The notes under the pieces were generated by a model that did not search any database, was not told the DNA's origin, and saw nothing but the letters and a program-made list of their open reading frames with translations. From JAXLYX01 sp046351215 (GTDB taxonomy: Bacteria; Myxococcota_A; Polyangia; Polyangiales; Houyiibacteriaceae): a stretch of 64,000 nt of DNA. This document shows, one piece after another, positions 56,839 to 64,000 of the stretch; within the stretch, counting starts at the first letter, position 1; each line of letters begins with the position of its first letter. The position numbers and the translations under genes were made by a program. Location: positions 124,001 through 188,000 of the forward strand of contig JAXLYX010000007.1 in assembly GCA_046351215.1 (NCBI GenBank), in the 5' to 3' direction.

Positions 56839-59619
56839 TCAGAGCCGCACCAGCGCCTGCTCGAGCTGCTTCTTCTGCTCGAGGAGCTGCGCGAGATCCT
56901 CGCGGGCCTTCTGCACGACCTCGACGGGCGCGCGCTCGGTGAAGCCCTCGTTCCCGAGCTTCTTCTCGAGGACGAGGAGATCCTTCTCGACCTTCTTCAG
57001 CTCGCGGCCGAGGCGGTCGCGCTCCTTCGCCGCGTCGATGACGTCGGGGACCACGGCCTTGAGGCCGGGGTTCACGAAGACGGCCGAGCGCGGGAAGTGG
57101 GCTCCCGGATCCTCGAACTTCAGCGCGTCCGGCTCGGCGACGAGCTTCGCGCCGCCGAGGACCTCGATGAGCGAGGCCTGGCTCGCGACGACCATCGCGG
57201 CCGCGGCGTCGGTCGCGTGATAGTGCACCTCGACCGTCCGGCTGCGCGGGAGGTCGTGCTCGGCGCGGATCGTCCGCAGGCTCTGGACGAAGCTCTTCAG
57301 GACCTCGAGCTCGGCCTCGGCGGCCGTGTCGCGTCGCCCCTCGACGCCGGCGCGCGGGTAGGGCGCCGTCATGATGCTCTTGCGCGTGTCGGTCTTCGGA
57401 ACGCGCTGCCAGATCTCCTCGGTGATGAAGGGCATCATCGGATGGAGGGCGCGGAGCACGCTGTCGAGCGCGTGGACGAGGACGCTGCGCGTCTCCTCGA
57501 CGAGAGCCGCGTCGCCCGACTCGAGCAGCGGCTTCGAGAGCTCGAGGTACCAGTCGCAGAGCTCGTCCCAGAGGAAGTGGTAGAGGGCCAGCGTGGCGTC
57601 GTCGAGACGGTAGGTGCCGATGCCCGCGTCCGCGGCCTCGAGGGCCTGATCGAGACGGCTCAGGATCCAGCGGTTCGCGAGGGCCGTCGCCTTCGGAGGC
57701 GAGCCGGTCGCGACCGCGCCGGTGCCCTCGAGGCGCATGAGCGCGTAGCGCGCGGCGTTCCAGACCTTGTTCGCGAAGTTCCGGTAGCCCTCGATGCGCT
57801 TCATCGAGAGCGCGATGCGGCGCGACTGCGGCGAATAGCTGAGGAGCGTCATCCGGAGCGCGTCGGCGCCGTAGGACGCGAAGCCCTCCGGATAGGTCTT
57901 CTGCAGGTACTTGATGCCGCTCGTCGCCGTGCCCGACTTCTCCGCCTTCGCGACGAGCTCGTCGAGGGTCGCGCCGTAGATGACGTCGAGGGGATCGATG
58001 ACGTTCCCCTTCACCTTGCTCATCTTCTCGCCGCGCTCGTCGCAGACGAGGCCCGCGAGCAGGACGCGCTTGAAGGGCACCGCACCCATGAAGTGCATGC
58101 CCATCATGATCATGCGCGCGACCCAGAAGAAGAGGATGTCGTAGCCCGTCTCCATGTCCTGGGTCGGATAGAAGCGCTCGAGGTCCGGCGTCTTGTCCGG
58201 CCAGCCGAGCGTCGCGAAGGGCCAGAGACCCGAGCTGAACCAGGTGTCGAGGACATCCTCGTCCTGCGTGAGCTTCGTCCCGCCGCACTTGGCGCACTTC
58301 GTGACGTCGTCGCGCGAGACGTTCACGTGCTCGCAGTCGCCGCAGTACCACGCGGGGATCGAGTGCCCCCACCAGAGCTGCCGCGAGATGCACCAGTCCT
58401 GGATGTTCCGCAGCCAGTGGAAGTAGGTCTTCGACCACTCCTCGGGGAGGATCTGGATCTCGCCGTCCTCGACCGCGCGGATCGCCGGCTTCGCGAGCGG
58501 CTCCATCTTCACGAACCACTGCGTGGAGATCATCGGCTCGACCACGGTGCCCGAGCGCTGCGAGCGCGGCAGCGTCATCACGTGCGCCTTCGAGCCACGC
58601 GCGAGCCCGAGCTCCTCGAGCTTCGCCTTCACCGCCTTGCGCGCCGCGAAGCGATCCATGCCGACGAAGGGCCCGCCGTTGTCGTTCAGCTTGCCGTCGA
58701 GGTGGAGGATGTTGATCTCGGGGAGCCCGTGCCGCTTGCCGGTCGCGAAGTCGTTCCAGTCGTGCGCCGGCGTGACCTTCACGCAGCCGGTGCCGAACTT
58801 CGGATCGACGAGCTCCGCGTCGCAGATGATCGGGACGAGCCGGTCGACGAACGGATGCTTCACGAACTTGCCGTGGAAGGCCTTGTAGCGCTCGTCGTCC
58901 GGATGGATCGCGACCGCCGTGTCTCCGAGCATCGTCTCGGGGCGCGTCGTCGAGACGACGATCTCGCCGCTCCCGTCCGCGAGCGGATAGGCGAAGTCGA
59001 AGAGCTCGCCCTGGACGTTCTCCTCGGTCTCGACCTCGAGATCCGAGAGGACGGTCCGCGACTCGACGTCCCAGTTCACGAGGCGCGTGGCGCGGTAGAT
59101 GAGGCCCTCTTCGTAGAGGCGTACGAAGGCCTCGCGGACCGCGCGCGCGTAGCCCGGATCCATCGTGAAGTGGGTGCGCGACCAATCGCACGAGCCGCCG
59201 AGCTTCCGCAGCTGCCGGAGGATCGTCCCGCCGGACTCCTCCTTCCACTCCCAGACGCGCTCGATGAATTTGTCGCGACCGAGGTCGTAACGCGTCTTGC
59301 CCTCGGCCTTGAGCTTGCGCTCGACCACGACCTGGGTCGCGATGCCGGCGTGATCCGTGCCCGGGATCCAGAGGGTGTTCTTGCCGCTCATGCGCGCGTG
59401 GCGGATGAGCACGTCCTCGAACGTGATGCGGCAGGCGTGACCCATGTGCAGCGAGCCCGTGACGTTCGGCGGCGGGATCGCGATCGTGTAGGTCGGACGC
59501 GAGTCGCCCGGCTCGGAGCTCGCCTGGAAGAGGCCCTCGGACTCCCAGAAGTCGTACCACCGCGTCTCGGTCTCGGTGGGGGAGTAGGCCTTCGGCATCT
59601 GCGTCGCGTCGTCGGTCAT
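56839..59619 (-). CDS. valS: Valyl-tRNA synthetase
   Basis: 926 residues. Class I synthetase charging tRNA-Val. HIGH region PPPNVTGSLHMGHA, editing (CP1) domain with a four-Cys zinc site (CGDCEHV ... CAKCGG), KMSKS as GEKMSKVKGN, and a C-terminal coiled-coil arm (ELKKVEKDLLVLEKKL). The ATG at 59619 is the family start. A group II intron lies 77 bp upstream on the same strand, so the promoter must be in that short gap or reach through the intron. Confidence 0.97.
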   Translation of the reverse strand: MTDDATQMPKAYSPTETETRWYDFWESEGLFQASSEPGDSRPTYTIAIPPPNVTGSLHMGHACRITFEDVLIRHARMSGKNTLWIPGTDHAGIATQVVVERKLKAEGKTRYDLGRDKFIERVWEWKEESGGTILRQLRKLGGSCDWSRTHFTMDPGYARAVREAFVRLYEEGLIYRATRLVNWDVESRTVLSDLEVETEENVQGELFDFAYPLADGSGEIVVSTTRPETMLGDTAVAIHPDDERYKAFHGKFVKHPFVDRLVPIICDAELVDPKFGTGCVKVTPAHDWNDFATGKRHGLPEINILHLDGKLNDNGGPFVGMDRFAARKAVKAKLEELGLARGSKAHVMTLPRSQRSGTVVEPMISTQWFVKMEPLAKPAIRAVEDGEIQILPEEWSKTYFHWLRNIQDWCISRQLWWGHSIPAWYCGDCEHVNVSRDDVTKCAKCGGTKLTQDEDVLDTWFSSGLWPFATLGWPDKTPDLERFYPTQDMETGYDILFFWVARMIMMGMHFMGAVPFKRVLLAGLVCDERGEKMSKVKGNVIDPLDVIYGATLDELVAKAEKSGTATSGIKYLQKTYPEGFASYGADALRMTLLSYSPQSRRIALSMKRIEGYRNFANKVWNAARYALMRLEGTGAVATGSPPKATALANRWILSRLDQALEAADAGIGTYRLDDATLALYHFLWDELCDWYLELSKPLLESGDAALVEETRSVLVHALDSVLRALHPMMPFITEEIWQRVPKTDTRKSIMTAPYPRAGVEGRRDTAAEAELEVLKSFVQSLRTIRAEHDLPRSRTVEVHYHATDAAAAMVVASQASLIEVLGGAKLVAEPDALKFEDPGAHFPRSAVFVNPGLKAVVPDVIDAAKERDRLGRELKKVEKDLLVLEKKLGNEGFTERAPVEVVQKAREDLAQLLEQKKQLEQALVRL

Positions 59620-59736
59620 GGTCGGACCCTCGGTGGGGGCTGATTCTTAGCGCAAGAACGGGCGGTTGGCGGCTCGGGACGGCGGCAGGGCCCAGAATCG
59701 GCATAGGGGCCCGGGGAAATCCCCCGGGACCCCTGC

Positions 59737-59773
59737 CACACCACCGGACATGCGGGTCCGCATCCGGCGGTTC
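59737..59773 (-). ncRNA. Group II intron domain V
   Basis: A 37-nt hairpin beginning GAACCGCCGG and ending CCGGTGGTGTG, with the stem GATGCGG/CCGCATG and the CGC catalytic triad typical of class C instead of AGC. Confidence 0.85.
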
Positions 59774-59785
59774 GGAGAGTTGAGG

Positions 59786-61132
59786 TTACGCGGCCAGCCT
59801 CGGGATGCCGAGTTGGTCGAAGTAGTGGATGGGGAACGCGATGTGGACGAGCTGGGCGGAGTTCTTCCACCAGCGGCGCCCGTTGATGGCGACCCTTGCG
59901 GCTCCGCGCTCGGAGAGTCCCCGAGCGCGCAGTTCGCGGTAGATCGTCGGGCCGTGGCGCCAGTGCTTGAGATGCAGCGCTCGGAGTCGGTGCCGGATCC
60001 ATTCGTCGAGCTCGCGGAAGACGTTGTTCGTGTCCGCGAGGCGGAAGTAGTTCTTCCATCCCGTCAGGTACGACCGTAGGTCCTGCGCGACTCGCGCGAT
60101 GCTCTGGCTCCGGGTGCGGCGCGTCAGCTCTCGCACTCGATCCTTCATCGTTTCGAGGGCTTTGGGCGCGACCCGACGCTTCACCTCGCCGCCTCGGCCG
60201 CTCCAGAAGGAGTACCCGAGGAGTTTGCGGTTCCACGCCCGGTCCACGGCGCTCTTGGCTTCGTTCACGCGGAGTCGGAGGTTCGCGTAGAGCCGCCGAA
60301 GCAACCCCATCACGCGTTCGCCCGCACGCCTCGACCGCACGTACACGTTGCAGTCGTCGGCGTAGCGCACGAACGCATGTCCGCGCCTCTCCAGCTCCTT
60401 GTCGACCTCATCCAAGAGCACGTTCGCGAGCAGCGGCGAGAGTGGCCCACCTTGCGGCGTGCCCTCGTGTCGCTCCGTCGCGACCCCGTTCGCCATCATC
60501 CCGGCTTCGAGATAGCGGCGAATCAGCCCGAGCAGTCTCTCGTCCTCGAGTCGCTTCGCGAGCCGTCCCATCAGCACGTCGTGGTTCACGCGGTCGAAGA
60601 ACTTCTCGAGGTCCACGTCCACCACGAAGCGACGTCCCTCGTTCACGAAACGCTGCGCTTGCACGACGGCGTCGTGGGCGCTTCGTTTGGGACGAAAGCC
60701 GTAGCTGTGCTGCGAGAAGGTCGGATCGAACCGAGGTCCGAGCACCTGCAGGATGGCCTGTTGGATGAACCGATCGACGACGGTCGGGATGCCGAGCTCT
60801 CGTACCCCACCACCGCGTTTCGGGATCGCATGCCGTCGTACCGGCGACGGCTGGTACGTGCCCGCGAGCAGTTGCTCGCGGAGCGCGGGCCAGTGCGTCT
60901 TCAGGTGCTCCGGCAGCTCATCCACCGTCATCCCATCGATGCCGGCGCTGCCCTTGTTCTTCCTCACCCGTTTCAGCGCGGCCTGGAGGTTCGTGCGTTC
61001 GCACACACGCTCCATCAGGTCGCTCGCTCCCGAGCGCTCGTTTCCGTGCGTCGCCGTGGGCGCTTCCGCGCTCCGATCCGTCTTCGGGGCTTCACCCCGC
61101 TCGTGGATCGGGAGCTCGAGTTGCCTCGACAT
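59786..61132 (-). CDS. ltrA: Group II intron reverse transcriptase/maturase
   Basis: 448 residues. Reverse-transcriptase domain with RT0-RT7 motifs: KNKGSAGIDGMTVDEL, HSYGFRPKRSAHDAV, VDVDLEKFFDRVNHD, GTPQGGPLSPLLANVLLD and the catalytic YADD. Maturase (X) domain follows (about 330-440; YLTGWKNYFRLADTNNVF). No DNA-binding or endonuclease (HNH) domain at the C-terminus, as usual for class C. ATG at 61132 (MSRQLELPIHERG) is preferred; a GTG at 61159 is the alternative. Frame and active site are intact, so splicing and mobility may still work. Confidence 0.95.
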   Translation of the reverse strand: MSRQLELPIHERGEAPKTDRSAEAPTATHGNERSGASDLMERVCERTNLQAALKRVRKNKGSAGIDGMTVDELPEHLKTHWPALREQLLAGTYQPSPVRRHAIPKRGGGVRELGIPTVVDRFIQQAILQVLGPRFDPTFSQHSYGFRPKRSAHDAVVQAQRFVNEGRRFVVDVDLEKFFDRVNHDVLMGRLAKRLEDERLLGLIRRYLEAGMMANGVATERHEGTPQGGPLSPLLANVLLDEVDKELERRGHAFVRYADDCNVYVRSRRAGERVMGLLRRLYANLRLRVNEAKSAVDRAWNRKLLGYSFWSGRGGEVKRRVAPKALETMKDRVRELTRRTRSQSIARVAQDLRSYLTGWKNYFRLADTNNVFRELDEWIRHRLRALHLKHWRHGPTIYRELRARGLSERGAARVAINGRRWWKNSAQLVHIAFPIHYFDQLGIPRLAA

Positions 61133-61539
61133 CTGCGGCCTTTTGCCTCCGAGACGCACGTTCGTTTCGCTCTCCTCTCCGTTCGGCCCTTCATCGCGGT
61201 TCCCCGCGACTACTACGGCCTCGGCTGACTTCTCGCTCCGCTTTCGCGTGGCCCTTTCAGGCCCGAGGCGAGATCTCCCCAGGTAAGAACGCGACCCTTC
61301 ACCGCGCGACCGCCCGATTTACGTCGCTTGAGCCTCGACCATCGGAGCTTCGCGGTGCGTTGCCCGCTCGCCCCACTCGGCGCCGCCTCATATCGGGTTC
61401 TTGTCCATCGGCCCGCGGTTTCGCTCCCCGCTTCCTCCCCACGGTCGGTCACCCTCCCGCAGTTGCGGTTCGCTTCGATCAGGATGGTCTCCTCTCGGCG
61501 GGACTTGCACCCGCTAGGTCGCGCCCATGCTGGGCGCAC

Positions 61540-61575
61540 AACGGCGAAGGCCCGGTCCCTCGCGGGATCCGGGCC
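61540..61575 (-). terminator. Terminator of the receiver-domain gene, target of the intron
   Basis: Minus strand: GGCCCGG(A)TCCC-GCGA-GGGA(C)CGGGCC stem-loop (61575-61549), then TTCGCCGTT (61548-61540). The intron begins at the very next base, 61539. Confidence 0.75.
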
Positions 61576-61599
61576 TCTCGTTCGGCTGCCGTGGTGGGC

Positions 61600-62601
61600 T
61601 CACTCGGCGGTCAGGCGGCGGATCTCCTCGCGGATGATCGTCTCGGCGAGGTCGGGTACGACCTCCCATACGACCTGCTCCACGACCTCGCGCGAGAGGG
61701 CGAGGACGCCTTCGACCTGGGCCTGCGAGAGGCCGAGGCCGCCGAGCTTCTGGGCGAGGGTGCCCATCGCCGCCGTCGCGGCGGCCGCGACCGCGGGAGC
61801 CGGCGCGGGGGCCGGGGCCGCCACGGGCGCGGGAGCGGCCATCGGGGCGGGCGCCGGAGCGACGCGCGCCGGCGTCGTCAGGGGCACGGGCTCCTCGACG
61901 ACCTCGAGGGTCGGCTTGGGGGCCGGGATCGCCGCAGCGACCGGGGCCACGGGAGCCGGCGCCGCGATCGGGGCGGGAGCCGGCGCGGGCGCGGGAGCCG
62001 CATGCGCGGCCGGCGCGTGCTGGACGGGGCCCACGGGATTCGGCACCGGCATGAGCGGGGTTCCGAACGCCATCGTGCGCTTCAGATCGCGACCCGTCGC
62101 GGCGGCCGCTGCGGGTGCGACCGGAGCCACGGGGGCGGGCGGGCGAGCGACCGGGGGCGGGATCATGCCGGCTGCCGGAGCGGTCGACGGAGAGGCCGCG
62201 CGCGGGGCGGCCGCAGCGCCCTGGGGCATGACGCGGGGACGACCGAGGACCGCCTGCACCTTGTCGATCACCGCTTGGGTGTCGAAGGGCTTCACGACGT
62301 TGTCGTCGATGCCCGCCGCCTGTCCCTTCGAGGCGTCGTACGGCGTGTGCTGGCTCGAGAGCGCGATGACCGCGACGTTCGCGAGCGAAGGACGCGTCTT
62401 GATCGCGTGGGCGACCGCGTAGCCATCGGTCTTGGCCGAGAGGTCCGCGAACACGACGTCGGGACGCACCTCTTCCGCCTTCGCGGCGGCGGCATCGCCG
62501 TTGTCGAGGGTGACGACCTGCGCGTTCTCGCCCGCGAAGGTCATTTCCATGATCTTGCGCATGGTCGCGCTGTCATCGACGACCAGGATCTTCACCGCCA
62601 C
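61600..62601 (-). CDS. Single-receiver response regulator with Ala/Pro-rich linker
   Basis: 333 residues. Receiver domain (about 1-120): ILVVDDSATMRKIMEM, phospho-acceptor Asp in VVFADLSAKTDGYAVA, and the switch Lys in NVVKPFD. A very long Ala/Pro-rich linker (about 125-285) leads to a short C-terminal helical segment (about 290-333) with REVVEQVVWEVVPDLAETII. That last motif occurs in a class of deltaproteobacterial receivers; its partner is unknown. No DNA-binding output, so it probably works by protein contact, for example in motility or chemosensory signalling. Promoter at 62661-62690, terminator at 61540-61575. Confidence 0.85.
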   Translation of the reverse strand: MAVKILVVDDSATMRKIMEMTFAGENAQVVTLDNGDAAAAKAEEVRPDVVFADLSAKTDGYAVAHAIKTRPSLANVAVIALSSQHTPYDASKGQAAGIDDNVVKPFDTQAVIDKVQAVLGRPRVMPQGAAAAPRAASPSTAPAAGMIPPPVARPPAPVAPVAPAAAAATGRDLKRTMAFGTPLMPVPNPVGPVQHAPAAHAAPAPAPAPAPIAAPAPVAPVAAAIPAPKPTLEVVEEPVPLTTPARVAPAPAPMAAPAPVAAPAPAPAPAVAAAATAAMGTLAQKLGGLGLSQAQVEGVLALSREVVEQVVWEVVPDLAETIIREEIRRLTAE

Positions 62602-62660
62602 GCAAGGCCTCCTCGATCAGCGCGGAATTCCGCCGTCTCGCGTGCGAAATCTGCAGGGGA

Positions 62661-62690
62661 TGGATACCGCGGGTCATCGCCGTGGGTCAA
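62661..62690 (-). promoter_or_regulatory. Promoter of the receiver-domain gene
   Basis: Minus-strand TTGACC (62690-62685), 18-nt spacer, TATCCA (62666-62661), leaving a leader of about 54 nt. Confidence 0.6.
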
Positions 62691-62751
62691 GAACTGCGCG
62701 CAACGCGCTTCGGCGCGGTCCGCGGCGGCCGGCCGACCCCGCCACGCCCGT

Positions 62752-64000
62752 TCAGCGGTCGCGGAGCTCGAGGCCGAGCCGAGCGGCCTGTTCCCGGAGG
62801 GGAGCCTCGCTGCCCGGTGTGTACCGAAGGGCCGAGATCCCTTCCTCGAGGACCTCGCGGGCCTCGGGGCAGCGGCCGAGGGCGCAGAGAGCGTCCGCCA
62901 GGGACTCGATCGCCTCCCGATGCGGCGGCCAGGCGCGGAGGGCCCGACGCTCGAACCGGATCGCGAGCGCGAGGTTCCCGCCGTCGGCGGCCCGCTTGCC
63001 CCGGTCGTGCCAAGTGTGCGCCAGCGCACGTCGAGCGTAGGCCCGGGCATCGACGAAGCGCCGCGCCGCGGCGCGATCGCCGGACTCGATCGCGCACTCC
63101 GAAAGCCAGAGCAGGGCCTCCGGGGGCAGGGAGGCCTCGTCCCAGCGGTGCGAGAGCAGGCGTGGGCAGCCTCCCTCGAGGCGGAGGCTCGCGAATTCCA
63201 CGAGCGTGGCGTCGGCGCGCCGGGGCGCCCGGACGACGATCGCGAGCGCCCGCCGCAGGAGCTCGTCGGATTGGGCGGCGATCGCCGCCTTCACCAGCGG
63301 GGTCGCGTCGCTCGGCACCGTGCGTCGATGGCTCGCCGCGCCGAGGGCTTCCGTGCCGAGCCCGTCGACCTCGCGCAGCGCGTCGGCCCGGAACGCGGCC
63401 TCCTCGTCGTTCGAGGCGTCGTAGCGCGCGAGCGCGGTCCGCACGTCGCCGAGGGTCTCGGCAATCGCGCCCTCGACGAGCGCCCGGTCGTCGCGCGAGA
63501 GCGAGAGCATCGGCAGCGCCCGGGCCACCCGTGCGGCGGCGACCCGCCGCCCCTCGAGGCGCGCGAGGCGGAAGAGGAGGCTCGAGGCCTGGATCGAGGG
63601 AGGGAGCGCACGCTGGGTCTCGCGTGTGATCCAGGGGATGTGGGCGAAGGCCTGGTCGAGGTCGCGCTCCTCGAGGGCGCTCCCGTGCGGAAGGCGGGCG
63701 AGCGCGTATTCGAAGGAAGGGCGATCGTCCGAGAGCGTCGCCGCCCCCTGCGCGAACGCCGCGGAGCCGAGCGAGTCGAGCTCCTGGGTCGCCTCGAGCT
63801 CCGCCACGGTATCGAGGTGGTAGCCGGCGAGCAGCGTCCGGAGCCGGGGATTCGCGGTGATCCGCTCGAGGGCGCGCGTGCCGAGCGTGACCGGACGATC
63901 GCTCGCCACGAGGATGAAGCTCGAGTCCTCGACGACGAACGCGGAGACGTGGGGGAAGACCGAGCGCAACGTCGCCACGACCTGACGGACGCGCGGGACG
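62752..64000 (-). CDS. Spermidine-synthase-like protein with C-terminal TPRs, 5' end cut by the window
   Basis: The last 415 codons are present; the frame is open to the window edge. The first part (TLRSVFPHVSAFVVED, ILVASDRPVTL, then TLSDDRPSFEYALARLP) has the wording of the C-terminal half of the fused MFS/spermidine-synthase-like proteins. The rest (about 160-410) is TPR-like helices (RWDEASLPPEALLWLSECA, REAIESLADALCALGRCPEA). The N-terminal catalytic and membrane parts are outside the window, so the exact function cannot be given. Confidence 0.72.
   Translation of the reverse strand, partial: VPRVRQVVATLRSVFPHVSAFVVEDSSFILVASDRPVTLGTRALERITANPRLRTLLAGYHLDTVAELEATQELDSLGSAAFAQGAATLSDDRPSFEYALARLPHGSALEERDLDQAFAHIPWITRETQRALPPSIQASSLLFRLARLEGRRVAAARVARALPMLSLSRDDRALVEGAIAETLGDVRTALARYDASNDEEAAFRADALREVDGLGTEALGAASHRRTVPSDATPLVKAAIAAQSDELLRRALAIVVRAPRRADATLVEFASLRLEGGCPRLLSHRWDEASLPPEALLWLSECAIESGDRAAARRFVDARAYARRALAHTWHDRGKRAADGGNLALAIRFERRALRAWPPHREAIESLADALCALGRCPEAREVLEEGISALRYTPGSEAPLREQAARLGLELRDR

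Larger units (their letters stand above)
59697..61539 (-). mobile_element. Complete group IIC intron
   Basis: About 1843 bp on the minus strand. The 5' end is GTGCGCCCAGCATGGGCGCG, matching the GUGYG consensus and the start of class C introns such as the Oceanobacillus iheyensis intron. Domain I-III signatures occur further in (for example TTCTTACCTGGGGAGATCT and GAAGTCAGCCGAGGCCGTAG near 61200-61290). Domain IV encodes the reverse transcriptase; domain V is at 59737-59773 and a domain VI stem with a bulged A lies at 59701-59736. The 3' end is probably AT at 59698-59697. It is inserted right after a terminator hairpin, the preferred site of class C introns. The structure appears intact. Confidence 0.9.

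Overview
The window is very GC-rich DNA with short intergenic gaps. Its gene content points to a member of the Myxococcota (a myxobacterium-like deltaproteobacterium). Support comes from a PilB close to the myxobacterial type, many FHA, GAF, Ser/Thr-kinase and GGDEF/HD-GYP signalling proteins, DksA, MoxR/VWA clusters, a FHA-GAF class III cyclase and a ceramide-glucosyltransferase-like enzyme. Placement below phylum is inference. No rRNA, tRNA, CRISPR array or prophage was seen. Both ends cut a gene: pyrC at the left and a spermidine-synthase-like TPR protein at the right.

Layout. 1-3749: pyrC, a small unknown protein, a TRIC/UPF0126 membrane protein and pilB. 3939-8110 (+): an FHA protein, a Ser/Thr kinase, a membrane TPR protein and prmC, tightly spaced. 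8062-16530 (-): cassette A, DUF4175-like membrane coiled-coil protein > secreted HExxH peptidase > MoxR ATPase > DUF58 > BatA-type VWA protein, coupled by 4-bp overlaps or direct abutment. 16641-22881: a giant coiled-coil protein, groES-groEL, an unknown gene and rpoZ. 23031-30140 (+): FHA-GAF-cyclase, accA, a TPR lipoprotein, a LysM protein and a GAF-GAF histidine kinase. 30222-42563 (-): dksA, then cassette B (DUF4175-like > MoxR > DUF58 > BatA-VWA > double-VWA protein) preceded by moeA and a LysM lytic transglycosylase.

42666-46460: an SMI1/KNR4 protein, then a divergent pair coding for c-di-GMP synthesis (FHA-GGDEF) and c-di-GMP breakdown (receiver-HD-GYP). 46498-51153 (-): ffh > lipoprotein > acyl-CoA dehydrogenase. 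51321-59619: polA, a GT21-like glycosyltransferase, a Cys-rich lipoprotein, an alkyltransferase, a Dabb protein and valS. 59697-61539 (-): a complete group IIC intron with its reverse transcriptase, inserted exactly at the end of the terminator tail of the next gene, a receiver-domain protein (61600-62601).

The main themes are (1) two paralogous MoxR-VWA-DUF4175 cassettes, probably membrane-linked AAA+ chaperone systems, one with its own secreted peptidase; (2) FHA domains joined to three different outputs (kinase operon, cyclase, GGDEF), suggesting phospho-threonine signalling wired to nucleotide second messengers; (3) genome-specific expression signals: promoters of the form TTGAC(N)-N16-18-TA(N)(N)(N)T, several placed so that transcripts would start at or next to the start codon, and terminators whose hairpin is followed by a conserved TTCGTCGTT-like tail rather than a plain T-run. 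Promoter and terminator calls were made by eye.
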